NCBI GenBank assembly: GCA_900758315.1
Contig: CAAERF010000063.1
Location: forward strand, 1-11,049
Reading direction: 5' to 3'
DNA: 11,049 nt
Origin: an uncultured Oscillospiraceae bacterium
GTDB taxonomy: Bacteria > Bacillota > Clostridia > Oscillospirales > Oscillospiraceae
Shown: positions 1 through 6,420 of the stretch, one piece after another
Layout: each line of letters starts with the position of its first letter
Position numbering within the stretch: position 1 is the first letter of the stretch
Notes under the pieces: generated by a model
The model's input: the letters and a program-made list of their open reading frames with translations, nothing else
What the model was told of the DNA's origin: nothing
Database searches by the model: none
Translations under genes and position numbers: made by a program

Positions 1-57
1 GAAACCATGAGCGATAAAATCAAGCGTATGCTCAAAAATGAAATTCAGCAGATGTGA
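1..57 (+). CDS. C-terminal end of an upstream ORF, unidentified
   Basis: Frame 1 is open from the window edge to a TGA at 55-57 and encodes about 18 residues ending in KRMLKNEIQQM. It is basic and probably helical, but too short to identify. In related elements a VirD4/TcpA coupling protein gene often lies upstream of the PrgI region, so this could be its end. That is position-based guessing only, and the stretch could also be non-coding. Confidence 0.3.
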   Translation, partial: ETMSDKIKRMLKNEIQQM

Positions 58-134
58 CAGACTGATAAACGAAGCCGCCTTGTGCTAAACTGATGATGGT
101 ATGCACCAAAATTTTTGTCAAGGAGGACACAAAA

Positions 135-524
135 ATGCTTTACACAGAAAAAGAGAAACATGAAATTGAGCGAGTAAAGGAAGTCTTTATGGAACATCTG
201 CGGCAAAGCCCTGATTTTGAACTGCTCTGGTCGGACAAGGTGGGCTATGTTTGGCTGACGATTGGCGTAAATCCAGTCTATGTGGATACCGGCATCAGGA
301 TAGAATCTGCCGCTGATCTCTGCTACAAGTGTTTGGATGATGTTGCTATGGATGTTTTGTATATGACGGGCAACGGAGCTTCAGGCCACGGGGCTGGGAG
401 ATCTGTTTCCCTGGGCGGGGATTTGCAGGCTTCCATCTGGAGCTGCGCCGCCTACACAGTGCTTTTGTGCTTCAGCCTGTTTAAGACCGGCTCCGTGGCG
501 AAAAGCATCCTAAACGCACACTAA
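135..524 (+). CDS. Hypothetical ICE protein, possibly chimeric
   Basis: The start is ATG 135, because AAGGAGG at 120-126 lies eight bases upstream; an in-frame ATG at 93 has no such site. The product is 130 residues. Residues 1 to about 80 look like a normal soluble alpha/beta protein, with a charged N-terminal helix (EKEKHEIERVKEVF) and a WLTIGVNPVYVDTG strand region. The rest changes character: a Gly/Ser-rich stretch, then a hydrophobic, Cys-containing segment (residues about 95-115) and a KTGSVAKSILNAH end. This looks like two unrelated pieces joined, perhaps by a deletion that removed the Maff2 and VirB6-like genes normally found before PrgI. I do not recognise the family. The gap to the PrgI start is 23 bases, so the two are probably cotranscribed. 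Confidence 0.6.
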   Translation: MLYTEKEKHEIERVKEVFMEHLRQSPDFELLWSDKVGYVWLTIGVNPVYVDTGIRIESAADLCYKCLDDVAMDVLYMTGNGASGHGAGRSVSLGGDLQASIWSCAAYTVLLCFSLFKTGSVAKSILNAH

Positions 525-547
525 GTTTCGAGAAAGGAGGGTTTCGA

Positions 548-1039
548 TTGGCTTATGTGACGATTACCAAAGATTTGACCGAGGTTAAGGACAAGGTGGC
601 TTTCGGGCTGACCAAGCGCCAGATTGTCTGCTTTTCCCTGGGCGGGATTGCAGGCGTGGGAACTTACTTCCTGACCCGGCACTCCCTGGGTAATGACTTT
701 GCCCTGCTTCTTCTGATTGCCCTGGCAGCGCCCTTTATGCTGTTCGGGCTGTATGAGAAGAACGGGCAGCCTTTGGAAAAGATTCTGAAAAATATCATCC
801 GTGTCCGGCTGCTTGCACCTGCGGCCAGACCTTACCAGACCAACAACCGGTTTGCCGCTCTGGAGCGGCAGGCACGCTATGAAAAGGAGGTACAACAACT
901 TGTTTCCATTCAGAACAAAGCCACCGGCAAGAACAGCCGTGGGCTGGGAACATCTCATGATCCGGCCCGACACCAAGCTGACCGCCGCCGACAAAAGGCG
1001 TGTGGAAAAGGCAATCCGGCGGGCAAAAAAAGAGGGTAA
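548..1039 (+). CDS. prgI: PrgI-family conjugation membrane protein
   Basis: This is a PrgI-family protein, a small inner-membrane component of Gram-positive type IV secretion systems that is normally encoded just before VirB4. The start is TTG 548, seven bases after AAAGGAGG at 533-540. Residues 1-20 carry a KDLTEVKDKVAFGLTKRQ segment. Two hydrophobic segments follow at about residues 26-43 and 49-67, then a YEKNGQPLEKIL motif and an RPYQTNN segment, all typical of the family. The product is 163 residues, somewhat long; the last 45 or so, which are basic, lie in DNA that also encodes the VirB4 start, so the end may be only an overlap extension. Family assignment is secure. Without a working VirB4 it probably has no transfer role here. 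Confidence 0.85.
   Translation: MAYVTITKDLTEVKDKVAFGLTKRQIVCFSLGGIAGVGTYFLTRHSLGNDFALLLLIALAAPFMLFGLYEKNGQPLEKILKNIIRVRLLAPAARPYQTNNRFAALERQARYEKEVQQLVSIQNKATGKNSRGLGTSHDPARHQADRRRQKACGKGNPAGKKRG
885..902 (+). promoter_or_regulatory. SD and TTG start of virB4 inside prgI
   Basis: AGGAGG at 885-890 lies nine bases before TTG 900. Translation from this TTG gives an N-terminus reading (M)FPFRTKPPAR, like the MLFPFR-type N-termini of related VirB4 proteins. This fixes the virB4 start inside prgI and makes the longer in-frame opening at 801 unnecessary. The arrangement implies translation-coupled expression of the two genes. Confidence 0.75.
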
Positions 1040-2195
1040 AATCGCAAAGACCGCCCAGCAGACCATTCCCTATGAAGAAATGTACCCGGACGGCATCTGC
1101 CGCATCACAAACCGGCTTTACAGTAAAAGCGTTCTCTGCGATGACATCAACTATGCCGAAGCGTCTGACGATGAAAAGGCGGTTTTGTTTGAGCTTTACT
1201 GCAAGCTGGTCAACTATTTCGGGCCGTCTGTGGGCTTTGAACTTTCCGTGATCTGCTACCCGGCAGACCTGGTGGAATACCGGAAGATGCTTGCCCTTAA
1301 CCCCCAGGGCGATCAGTTCGATGAAATCCGAAAGGAATACAGCGATATGCTGGTGCGGCAGGTTTCCAAGAGCCGGTATGAGCGCCGTATCTGCCTGACC
1401 TATACTATCGAAGCAGACGGCATCAGGCAGGCCCGTTCCCGCCTGGAGCAGATCGACAATGATGTGGTGGGTCATTTCCGTGCCCTGACGGTTGCCGCAC
1501 ATCCGATGGATGGTTATGAGCGGCTGACGATTCTCCATCGGTGCCTGCATCTGGAGGAGAACCGGAAGTTCCGTTTTAACTGGGATTCTTTAAACCACAC
1601 CGGGCTGTCCAGCAAAGACTATATCGCCCCCAGCTCGTTCTTCTTCAAGGATGGGCGTTACTTCCGCTCCGGCGCATCTTTCGGGGCGGTTTCTTTTTTG
1701 CAGATCCGGGCGACCAAACTGTATGACACACTATTAAACAGCATTTTAAACATGGAGGGAAGCCAGATCGTCAGCATCCATGCCAAAGCCCTCGACCAGA
1801 ATGCCGCCCTGAAAGCGGTCAAGCGTAAACTGAGCGATTTGGACAAGGCAAAGATTGACGAGCAGAAACGGGCCGTCCGTTCCGGCTTTGATATGGACAT
1901 CCTGCCGCCTGATCTTGTGACATTCGGAAAGGAAGCCCAGAAACTTTTGGAGGATTTGCAGAACCATGACGAGAAAATGTTTATGGTCACGATCCTGGTT
2001 GTCCATGCCGAGGACATCGACGATTTTGAGTTTGAGGGGCCGGAGGAGCCTACTGTCAACGAAGATGAGGAAGCAACCGGCGAGGATGCAGGTCAGGAGG
2101 AACTTTCCGAGGAAGAAGAAGCCGAACAGCGCAGGCTTTATGAGGAAGATAACGAGGATATTCCCATCGAGGGCGACGATGACCTTGTTTTCTGA
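900..2195 (+). CDS. virB4: Truncated VirB4 fused to a CD1107/DUF4366-like acidic tail
   Basis: Residues 1 to about 369 match the N-terminal (CagE/TrbE/VirB) half of Tn1549-type VirB4 ATPases: PYEEMYPDGICRITNR, GLSSKDYIAPSSF, a KAVRSGFDMDILPPDL stretch and EKMFMVTILVV. Full-length relatives have roughly 800 residues and carry Walker A and B motifs in the second half; this protein stops at 431 residues and has neither. From about nt 2007 the sequence changes abruptly to an acidic tail (DIDDFEFEGPEEP, then Glu/Asp-rich to the stop) like the C-terminal tail of CD1107/DUF4366 mobile-element proteins, which are normally encoded two genes downstream. The simplest explanation is an in-frame deletion that removed the VirB4 ATPase domain, the CD1108 NlpC/P60 gene and most of CD1107. 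The product cannot act as an ATPase; whether it is stable or binds transfer proteins is unknown. Confidence 0.85.
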   Translation: MFPFRTKPPARTAVGWEHLMIRPDTKLTAADKRRVEKAIRRAKKEGKIAKTAQQTIPYEEMYPDGICRITNRLYSKSVLCDDINYAEASDDEKAVLFELYCKLVNYFGPSVGFELSVICYPADLVEYRKMLALNPQGDQFDEIRKEYSDMLVRQVSKSRYERRICLTYTIEADGIRQARSRLEQIDNDVVGHFRALTVAAHPMDGYERLTILHRCLHLEENRKFRFNWDSLNHTGLSSKDYIAPSSFFFKDGRYFRSGASFGAVSFLQIRATKLYDTLLNSILNMEGSQIVSIHAKALDQNAALKAVKRKLSDLDKAKIDEQKRAVRSGFDMDILPPDLVTFGKEAQKLLEDLQNHDEKMFMVTILVVHAEDIDDFEFEGPEEPTVNEDEEATGEDAGQEELSEEEEAEQRRLYEEDNEDIPIEGDDDLVF

Positions 2196-2370
2196 TAACC
2201 CCGGACTGGAACGGATGATGCAGCAGAAACCCGCTGGGCGGCAGGTGTCGGAGGAAAGGCCGGCACCTGCCCCCGATTCCCCCTGCTATGACTGTGGTTA
2301 TGGCAAGGGGCGGCGCTGTGTGGGTATCTGCTACAAGAAGCTGATGGGCGAAAGGAGGAAAACGGCTTGA
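2179..2370 (+). CDS. Small four-cysteine ICE protein
   Basis: ATG 2179 overlaps the last codons of the preceding gene in another frame and opens a 63-residue ORF ending at TGA 2368-2370, which itself overlaps the TTG start of topB. Such tight overlaps on both sides suggest real, coupled translation, although no strong SD is visible. The N-terminal half is polar and Pro/Ala-rich. The C-terminal half carries a CYDCGYGKGRRCVGIC motif (CxxC-x8-CxxxC), which could bind one metal ion, followed by a basic tail. I do not recognise a named family. In its position before topB it is likely an old accessory gene of the transfer operon, and it appears intact despite the deletion just upstream. Confidence 0.6.
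   Translation: MTLFSDNPGLERMMQQKPAGRQVSEERPAPAPDSPCYDCGYGKGRRCVGICYKKLMGERRKTA
2351..2369 (+). promoter_or_regulatory. SD and TTG start of topB
   Basis: AAAGGAGG at 2351-2358 lies eight bases before TTG 2367. The start overlaps the stop of the four-cysteine ORF (TTGA), so translation is probably coupled. The product begins MKLVIAEKPSVA, the normal N-terminus of topoisomerase III. Confidence 0.8.
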
Positions 2371-4469
2371 AGTTAGTAATTGCAGAAAAGCCCAGTGTGG
2401 CGCAGAGTTTAGCCGCCGTGCTGGGCGCAAAGGAACGTGGACAGGGATATTTGCAGGGCAACGGTTATGTGGTGTCCTGGTGTGTGGGGCATCTTATCGG
2501 GCTGGCGGCGGCTGACGCTTATGATGCCCGGTATTCCAAATGGTGCTATGAAGATCTGCCCATTATCCCGGAAAAATGGAAATACACGGTGGCACCGGAT
2601 AAAAAAGACCAGTATGAGGTGCTGGTTTCCCTGATGAACCGCCCGGATGTGGAAAGCCTTGTGTGCGCTACGGATGCGGGGCGTGAGGGGGAATTGATTT
2701 TCCGGCTGGTCTATGACCATGCCGGATGCACAAAGCCTTTTGAACGGCTGTGGATCAGCAGTATGGAAGATTCCGCAATCCGGGAGGGATTTGAGAACCT
2801 GCGTCCCGGCGCAGAGTATGATCTTTTGTATGAAGCTGCCCTGTGCCGTGCCAAGGCGGATTGGCTGGTGGGCATTTCCGGCACCAGGCTGTTTTCTACC
2901 CTATACCGGAAAACTTTGAACATTGGCAGGGTTATGACCCCGACCCTTGCCCTGGTAGTAGATCGGGAAACTGCCATTTCCGATTTTAAAAAGGAAAAGT
3001 TTTATACGGTGGTGCTGGACTGCGGGAAGTTTACCGCCGCCAGTGAACGGTGTGAGAACCGAAAAGCCGCCGACCATCTTTCAGCCGCCTGCAGCACGCA
3101 GGCGGCTGTTGTGCAGTCTGTGGAAAAGAAGCAGAAGTCCACACAGCCGCCCAAGCTCTATGACTTGACTTCGCTTCAGCGGGACGGGAACCGGCTGTTT
3201 GGCTATACCGCCCAGCAGGTGCTTGACTACGCCCAGGCGTTGTATGAGAAAAAGCTGTTGACCTACCCACGGACGGATTCCAACTATCTGACGGAGGATA
3301 TGAAAGACACCATTCCGGCGCTGTGTGAGCTGGCGGCGTCCGCCCTGCCGTTTTCTGTGGCGGCTCTCAGCGTGGATGCGCCCCGTGTCATCAATAACGG
3401 CAAGGTCAGCGACCACCACGCATTACTGCCCACAAAGCAGATTTCCGGTGCTGATTTCTCCTCACTTCCTGCCGGGGAGCGCAATATCCTGACATTGGTA
3501 ACGGTGCGGCTGTTGTGTGCTGTGGGGGAAAAACATCTTTATGAGGATACCGCCGTTGTTCTTCTCTGCGGCGGCGCTACTTTTACGGCAAAGGGGCGTG
3601 TGGTGGTATCGCCCGGTTTTAAGGAGATAGAACAGGCTTTTTTTGCCACGCTGAAAAAGAAGCCGGAGGATGATTCCAAGGACGAGGATGCCAAAGCCCT
3701 GCCGCCGCTTGCAGAGGGGCAGACCTTTGAAAAGGTTGAGGCTTCCACCAAAGAGGGAACCACCAGCCCGCCCCGGCACTTCACGGAAGATCTGCTTTTA
3801 TCAGCTATGGAACACGCCAGCGCCGAAGAATTTGCCGAGATCGAGGGCGCAGAGCGCACGGGCCTGGGCACACCTGCCACCCGTGCCGGTGTGCTGGAAA
3901 AGCTGGTGCGTGGCGGTTTCCTGGAACGCAAGGGCAGGCAGCTTCTTCCCACAAAAAAGGGGTTCAACCTGATTGTGGTGCTGCCGGACAGCGTGAAGTC
4001 CGCCAGGCTGACTGCCCAGTGGGAAGCTGGCTTAAAGTCGGTGGAGCGAGGCGAACAAGCCCCTGATGCGTTTATGGGCGGCATTGAACAGATGGTATCC
4101 GATCTGGTTGCCCAGTATAGCGCCGTCAAAGCGGATACTTCCCTGTTCCAACAGAGGGAGGTTATCGGGAAATGCCCCCGCTGCGGCTCTGATGTGCTGG
4201 AGGGCAAGAAGAATTTTTACTGCTCTAACCGGGAGTGCCAGTTTTCCATGTGGAAAGACGACCGCTTTTTCACTTCCAAGCACAAGGAACTGACCAAACC
4301 GATGGCGGCGGCGCTCTTAAAGAATGGGCGTATCAAGATGAAAGGTCTGTTCAGCGAGAAAAAAGGCGTACTCTATGATGCTGTGGTGGTGCTGGCGGAT
4401 ACCGGCGAAAAGTATGTGAATTACAAGATCGAGCTGCCGCCCAGACCGAAAACCAAAGGAAAGGGGTAA
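2367..4469 (+). CDS. topB: DNA topoisomerase III, ICE-encoded
   Basis: This is a type IA topoisomerase that cuts and passes single strands through a 5'-phosphotyrosine link. ICE copies are thought to help process DNA during transfer or replication. The Toprim domain is at the N-terminus, with EKPS at residues 7-10 and DAGREGE at 103-109. GRVMTPTLAL (187-196) is a conserved core motif, and LLTYPRTDS contains the catalytic tyrosine, about residue 300. Residues 602-625 hold a CPRCG...CSNREC zinc-ribbon motif. At 700 residues it is full length for the plasmid/ICE type, and every key motif I can see is present. It is the best preserved gene of the transfer region. A perfect 11-bp inverted repeat lies in its coding sequence at 3082-3108. 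Confidence 0.96.
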   Translation: MKLVIAEKPSVAQSLAAVLGAKERGQGYLQGNGYVVSWCVGHLIGLAAADAYDARYSKWCYEDLPIIPEKWKYTVAPDKKDQYEVLVSLMNRPDVESLVCATDAGREGELIFRLVYDHAGCTKPFERLWISSMEDSAIREGFENLRPGAEYDLLYEAALCRAKADWLVGISGTRLFSTLYRKTLNIGRVMTPTLALVVDRETAISDFKKEKFYTVVLDCGKFTAASERCENRKAADHLSAACSTQAAVVQSVEKKQKSTQPPKLYDLTSLQRDGNRLFGYTAQQVLDYAQALYEKKLLTYPRTDSNYLTEDMKDTIPALCELAASALPFSVAALSVDAPRVINNGKVSDHHALLPTKQISGADFSSLPAGERNILTLVTVRLLCAVGEKHLYEDTAVVLLCGGATFTAKGRVVVSPGFKEIEQAFFATLKKKPEDDSKDEDAKALPPLAEGQTFEKVEASTKEGTTSPPRHFTEDLLLSAMEHASAEEFAEIEGAERTGLGTPATRAGVLEKLVRGGFLERKGRQLLPTKKGFNLIVVLPDSVKSARLTAQWEAGLKSVERGEQAPDAFMGGIEQMVSDLVAQYSAVKADTSLFQQREVIGKCPRCGSDVLEGKKNFYCSNRECQFSMWKDDRFFTSKHKELTKPMAAALLKNGRIKMKGLFSEKKGVLYDAVVVLADTGEKYVNYKIELPPRPKTKGKG
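3082..3108 (+). repeat. Perfect 11-bp inverted repeat inside topB
   Basis: CAGCCGCCTGC at 3082-3092 and GCAGGCGGCTG at 3098-3108 are exact reverse complements around a five-base loop. They encode Ala/Ser/Gln-rich residues about 239-247 in a region of low apparent constraint between topoisomerase motifs. No T-tract follows, so it is not a terminator. Function unknown. Confidence 0.7.
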
Positions 4470-5081
4470 ATGATGGACATCAAAACATTGTTGGAAGATG
4501 AGATTGACATCCTTTATACCACCCTTGACCGTTTGAAAATTTATGACATCCGCCTTTCCCACACAAAAGATGGGCGGATATTTGCAAAAGACGCAGACAG
4601 TCAATGGACGGGAAAAAATTTCTATAAATTTCTCTTGAATGATGCGATTGTATATAACCAAGATGGAACCAGTTCTGTGTTAACAGAACATACCCTGACA
4701 TCCCTCCGGCAGTTGGGAAAGCATTACGGTGCTGCTTTTCCATTTATGGAATTGGAGGAAAATCCTATAAAATATGCAGAAATGAGCATGGAACAGAATT
4801 ATAACATGATTGACGGCATTATCAATAACATATCTGTCCAGGAGGAAACAGCCAAAAAAGAAGAACCAGTAACGGCAAATGAGGTGTTGAAACAAAAATC
4901 GGAAACGCCGCTTCTACGGGTCGTGCCGGTCAACCGCTTTGAGCGGTATATCGAACCCGGTGAGATTACCCAGGATCAGTACATTGTCAAAGGCGGCATC
5001 CTTTTAACGCCCTGTGCGTCCAACCCGGATTTTTATGAGTCCTCCAACCGCAGGGTAATATATATTAAAACAGCATTATGA
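4470..5081 (+). CDS. Accessory ICE protein of unknown function, possibly composite
   Basis: The start is ATG 4470 (or ATG 4473), directly after the topB stop and behind the purine-rich AAAGGAAAGGGG at 4455-4466. The product is 203 residues. Residues 1 to about 140 are AT-rich in codon use and contain an MEQNYNMIDGIINN segment, which resembles a segment I recall from accessory proteins (YodL/DUF4316-type) encoded after topB in related ICEs. I cannot confirm that match. From about residue 142 (nt 4895) the G+C content rises (LLRVVPVNRFERYIEPGEIT), and the last dozen codons are AT-rich again. This uneven composition suggests a composite or truncated gene. No catalytic motif, signal peptide or membrane segment is seen. 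It is the last gene before a strong terminator; related elements encode further genes here. Confidence 0.65.
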   Translation: MMDIKTLLEDEIDILYTTLDRLKIYDIRLSHTKDGRIFAKDADSQWTGKNFYKFLLNDAIVYNQDGTSSVLTEHTLTSLRQLGKHYGAAFPFMELEENPIKYAEMSMEQNYNMIDGIINNISVQEETAKKEEPVTANEVLKQKSETPLLRVVPVNRFERYIEPGEITQDQYIVKGGILLTPCASNPDFYESSNRRVIYIKTAL

Positions 5082-5108
5082 ATCCCCATATCAAACGGAG
5101 TGTTTGAG

Positions 5109-5145
5109 CGCCAGGAAGTTTCAACAGCTTCCTGGCGTTTTTGTT
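5109..5145 (+). terminator. Rho-independent terminator of the transfer module
   Basis: CGCCAGGAAG (5109-5118) pairs perfectly with CTTCCTGGCG (5128-5137), and a run of five T residues follows. It lies 27 bases after the stop at 5081 and closes the plus-strand transfer genes. Confidence 0.9.
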
Positions 5146-5170
5146 TGTCGATTTTTAGGAGAATCCCCCG

Positions 5171-5326
5171 ATGGGTATAGATGCCGTGGCCCGCCTTTTA
5201 TCAGTTTCTGCCCAAAAACTGATGAAAGGAGCATACGGCATTGACCGAAGAATATTGGGTGGCGGTCTTAAAAGAGGAAGATCGTCTATTGAGCAATTCA
5301 GATCGCAAGTACCGGTATCACTGTAA
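5171..5326 (+). CDS. Possible 51-residue leader ORF overlapping the first sigma-like gene
   Basis: ATG 5171 follows AGGAG at 5157-5161 and opens a 51-codon frame beginning MGIDAVARLLSVSAQKLMKG. It reads through the SD of the next gene and ends inside it at TAA 5324-5326. The N-terminal part could form an amphipathic helix; the C-terminal part looks like out-of-frame translation. If translated, ribosomes crossing it would open the hairpin at 5200-5223 in front of the sigma-like gene. It could easily be chance. Confidence 0.3.
   Translation: MGIDAVARLLSVSAQKLMKGAYGIDRRILGGGLKRGRSSIEQFRSQVPVSL
5200..5231 (+). promoter_or_regulatory. Hairpin abutting the SD of the first sigma-like gene
   Basis: ATCAGTTT (5200-5207) pairs exactly with AAACTGAT (5216-5223), and GAAAGGAG (5224-5231) starts on the next base. 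The SD lies nine bases before TTG 5241 and decides that start. A stem touching the SD could limit ribosome access. There is no T-tract, so it is not a terminator. Confidence 0.5.
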
Positions 5327-5621
5327 TTCTCTTGAGAGTATGAGCGAGGAATTGACATTCCAGGAGCGCTGCTTCTACATACAAGAAGATTTTACAGTCC
5401 AGTGTGAAATTCGGGACTTCATAGATACCATACAGAATGAGCGATTGGCGGAGGGTTTACGGCATTTAACCGACCGGCAGCGGCAAGTCATTGAGCTTTA
5501 TTTTTGGAAAGGATATCAATGTAAAGAGATTGCAACGATGTTTGGTTGTAGTCCGGCGGCGGTAACAGATTTGATGCACAGAGTTTATAAACAGCTCCGT
5601 GTTTATCTAATGGATAGGTAA
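5241..5621 (+). CDS. Sigma-70 region-4-like regulator, first copy
   Basis: This 126-residue protein is probably a small sigma-like or helix-turn-helix DNA-binding regulator of the element. Residues about 75-122 (LTDRQRQVIELYFWKGYQCK and the following helices EIATMFGCSPAAVTDLM) form a typical sigma-70 region-4 helix-turn-helix. The N-terminal 70 residues are charged and do not look like region 2, so it is not a full sigma factor; related ICEs encode similar small proteins near the recombinase. The start is TTG 5241 with an SD at 5224-5231; the next in-frame ATG would remove the N-terminal third. A terminator follows directly. Its targets are unknown, but excision or transfer promoters are the obvious guess. 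Confidence 0.85.
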   Translation: MTEEYWVAVLKEEDRLLSNSDRKYRYHCNSLESMSEELTFQERCFYIQEDFTVQCEIRDFIDTIQNERLAEGLRHLTDRQRQVIELYFWKGYQCKEIATMFGCSPAAVTDLMHRVYKQLRVYLMDR

Positions 5622-5623
5622 AA

Positions 5624-5668
5624 GCAACGGCAGCATCCCACAAGTTGAGATGCTGTCGTTACTTTTGT
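5624..5668 (+). terminator. Terminator after the first sigma-like gene
   Basis: AACGGCAGCATC (5626-5637) pairs with GATGCTGTCGTT (5649-5660) with one G-T pair, followed by ACTTTTG. It begins three bases after the stop codon at 5621, so the next genes need their own promoter or readthrough. Confidence 0.75.
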
Positions 5669-5719
5669 CTATTCAGTAATAGAGTTTTTCAAAAAATTTC
5701 TTCTACTCCTTAATTTTTC

Positions 5720-5757
5720 CCCTCTGGCATCTCCGATAAGTAGAGGGACAAGCCCTC
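5720..5757 (+). promoter_or_regulatory. Two mutually exclusive small stems before the Cys-rich ORF
   Basis: CCCTCT at 5720-5725 can pair with AGAGGG at 5742-5747, while GAGGG at 5743-5747 can pair instead with CCCTC at 5753-5757. The SD of the next ORF (GGAGG, 5769-5773) lies just downstream. The stems are short, so a switching role is only a suggestion. Confidence 0.3.
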
Positions 5758-5780
5758 AATATAATTTTGGAGGTTATAAG

Positions 5781-5954
5781 ATGGAAAAATTGGTACGAGT
5801 CATTAAATTACAACCCGGTGAAGCAGTTGTCATTTTGGCAGAGGACAAGCCTGCGCCCTGCCCGTGCTGCTGTGCCTGCATGATTCAGAATGACACCTGC
5901 GAGGATGCTCCTTTTCTTGACGGCATTCTGGTGCGGCTGGATGAAGCCGCATAA
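5781..5954 (+). CDS. 57-residue cysteine-rich protein
   Basis: ATG 5781 follows GGAGG at 5769-5773 by seven bases. The ORF ends at TAA 5952-5954, eleven bases before the next gene, whose SD (AAGGAG, 5953-5958) overlaps this stop. The N-terminal half is a short beta-like segment (LVRVIKLQPGEAVVILAEDK). It is followed by PCPCCCACM, with five cysteines in eight residues, and one more Cys after about eight residues (NDTC). The tail is acidic. The cysteine cluster suggests metal or redox binding. I do not recognise a named family. The strong SD and tight spacing make it a convincing gene, probably cotranscribed with the second sigma-like gene. Confidence 0.75.
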   Translation: MEKLVRVIKLQPGEAVVILAEDKPAPCPCCCACMIQNDTCEDAPFLDGILVRLDEAA

Positions 5955-5964
5955 GGAGTATCCA

Positions 5965-6360
5965 ATGTGCAGAGTTACGATTTTGAATGAAAATGGAATC
6001 CCGGTTACGGTTGAGGTATCCCGTGAAATCTATCAGGTATTTGTTGATTACGAGCGTGAAATTGAACGTCAGCGCAAGGCGGATTTTAGACACCGTGACG
6101 CCCGTTCCTGGGATACCTGCTTGATCTTTGAAGTATCTACGGAAACGCTGGAGCAGACCTATGAGCGCATAAGGACTTTGCATGAAATCCAGGAAGCTCT
6201 TAATGAGTTTACTCCGAAACAGCGGCGGCGCTTCTTGCTCCATTTTGCCTACGGGTATACATACATGGAGATCGCAAAAATGGAGGGAAGCAATAAGTCA
6301 ACCGTGATGCGTTCCGCAAAGGTGGCGCTGAAGAAAATTCAGAAAAAGCTGGCTGCGTGA
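5965..6360 (+). CDS. Sigma-70 region-4-like regulator, second copy
   Basis: The start is ATG 5965, seven bases after AAGGAG at 5953-5958; upstream in-frame codons overlap the preceding gene and have no SD. The product is 131 residues. Residues 1-25 form a beta-like segment (MCRVTILNENGIPVTVEVS), the middle is charged and helical, and residues about 85-131 form a sigma-70 region-4 type helix-turn-helix (FTPKQRRRFLLHFAYGYTYM, then EIAKMEGSNKSTVMRSAKVA). It has the same architecture as the protein at 5241-5621 but looks only distantly related, so the two are more likely separate members of a family than a recent duplication. It is probably a DNA-binding regulator of element genes. It is the last gene before the long structured gap. 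Confidence 0.85.
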   Translation: MCRVTILNENGIPVTVEVSREIYQVFVDYEREIERQRKADFRHRDARSWDTCLIFEVSTETLEQTYERIRTLHEIQEALNEFTPKQRRRFLLHFAYGYTYMEIAKMEGSNKSTVMRSAKVALKKIQKKLAA

Positions 6361-6391
6361 TGACAACTTTTGCCCGTTCCCAGTCCTTTAT

Positions 6392-6420
6392 AGTGAAAGG
6401 GGAAATCTTCCCTTTTCACT
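6392..6420 (+). repeat. 13-bp inverted repeat with a 3-base loop
   Basis: AGTGAAAGGGGAA (6392-6404) and TTCCCTTTTCACT (6408-6420) pair along their whole length with one G-T. It follows the second sigma-like gene by 31 bases. No T-run follows, so if it terminates transcription it does so weakly; it could also be a protein-binding or nick-site hairpin. Confidence 0.7.

Noticed and set aside
521..1066. 181-codon minus-strand frame opposite prgI
   Set aside because: It lies fully opposite prgI and the start of virB4, has no SD of note and no recognisable domain.
795..1550. 251-codon minus-strand frame opposite prgI and virB4
   Set aside because: Its product has no family motifs, and the plus strand there encodes a clear VirB4 N-terminal domain. 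It is an antisense shadow of G+C-rich codon use.
3539..4207. 222-codon minus-strand frame opposite topB
   Set aside because: Low-complexity Ser/Pro-rich product opposite conserved topoisomerase motifs.
5760..5765. Perfect TATAAT before the Cys-rich ORF
   Set aside because: No -35 at the right distance, and a start point seven bases downstream would cut into the SD at 5769-5773.
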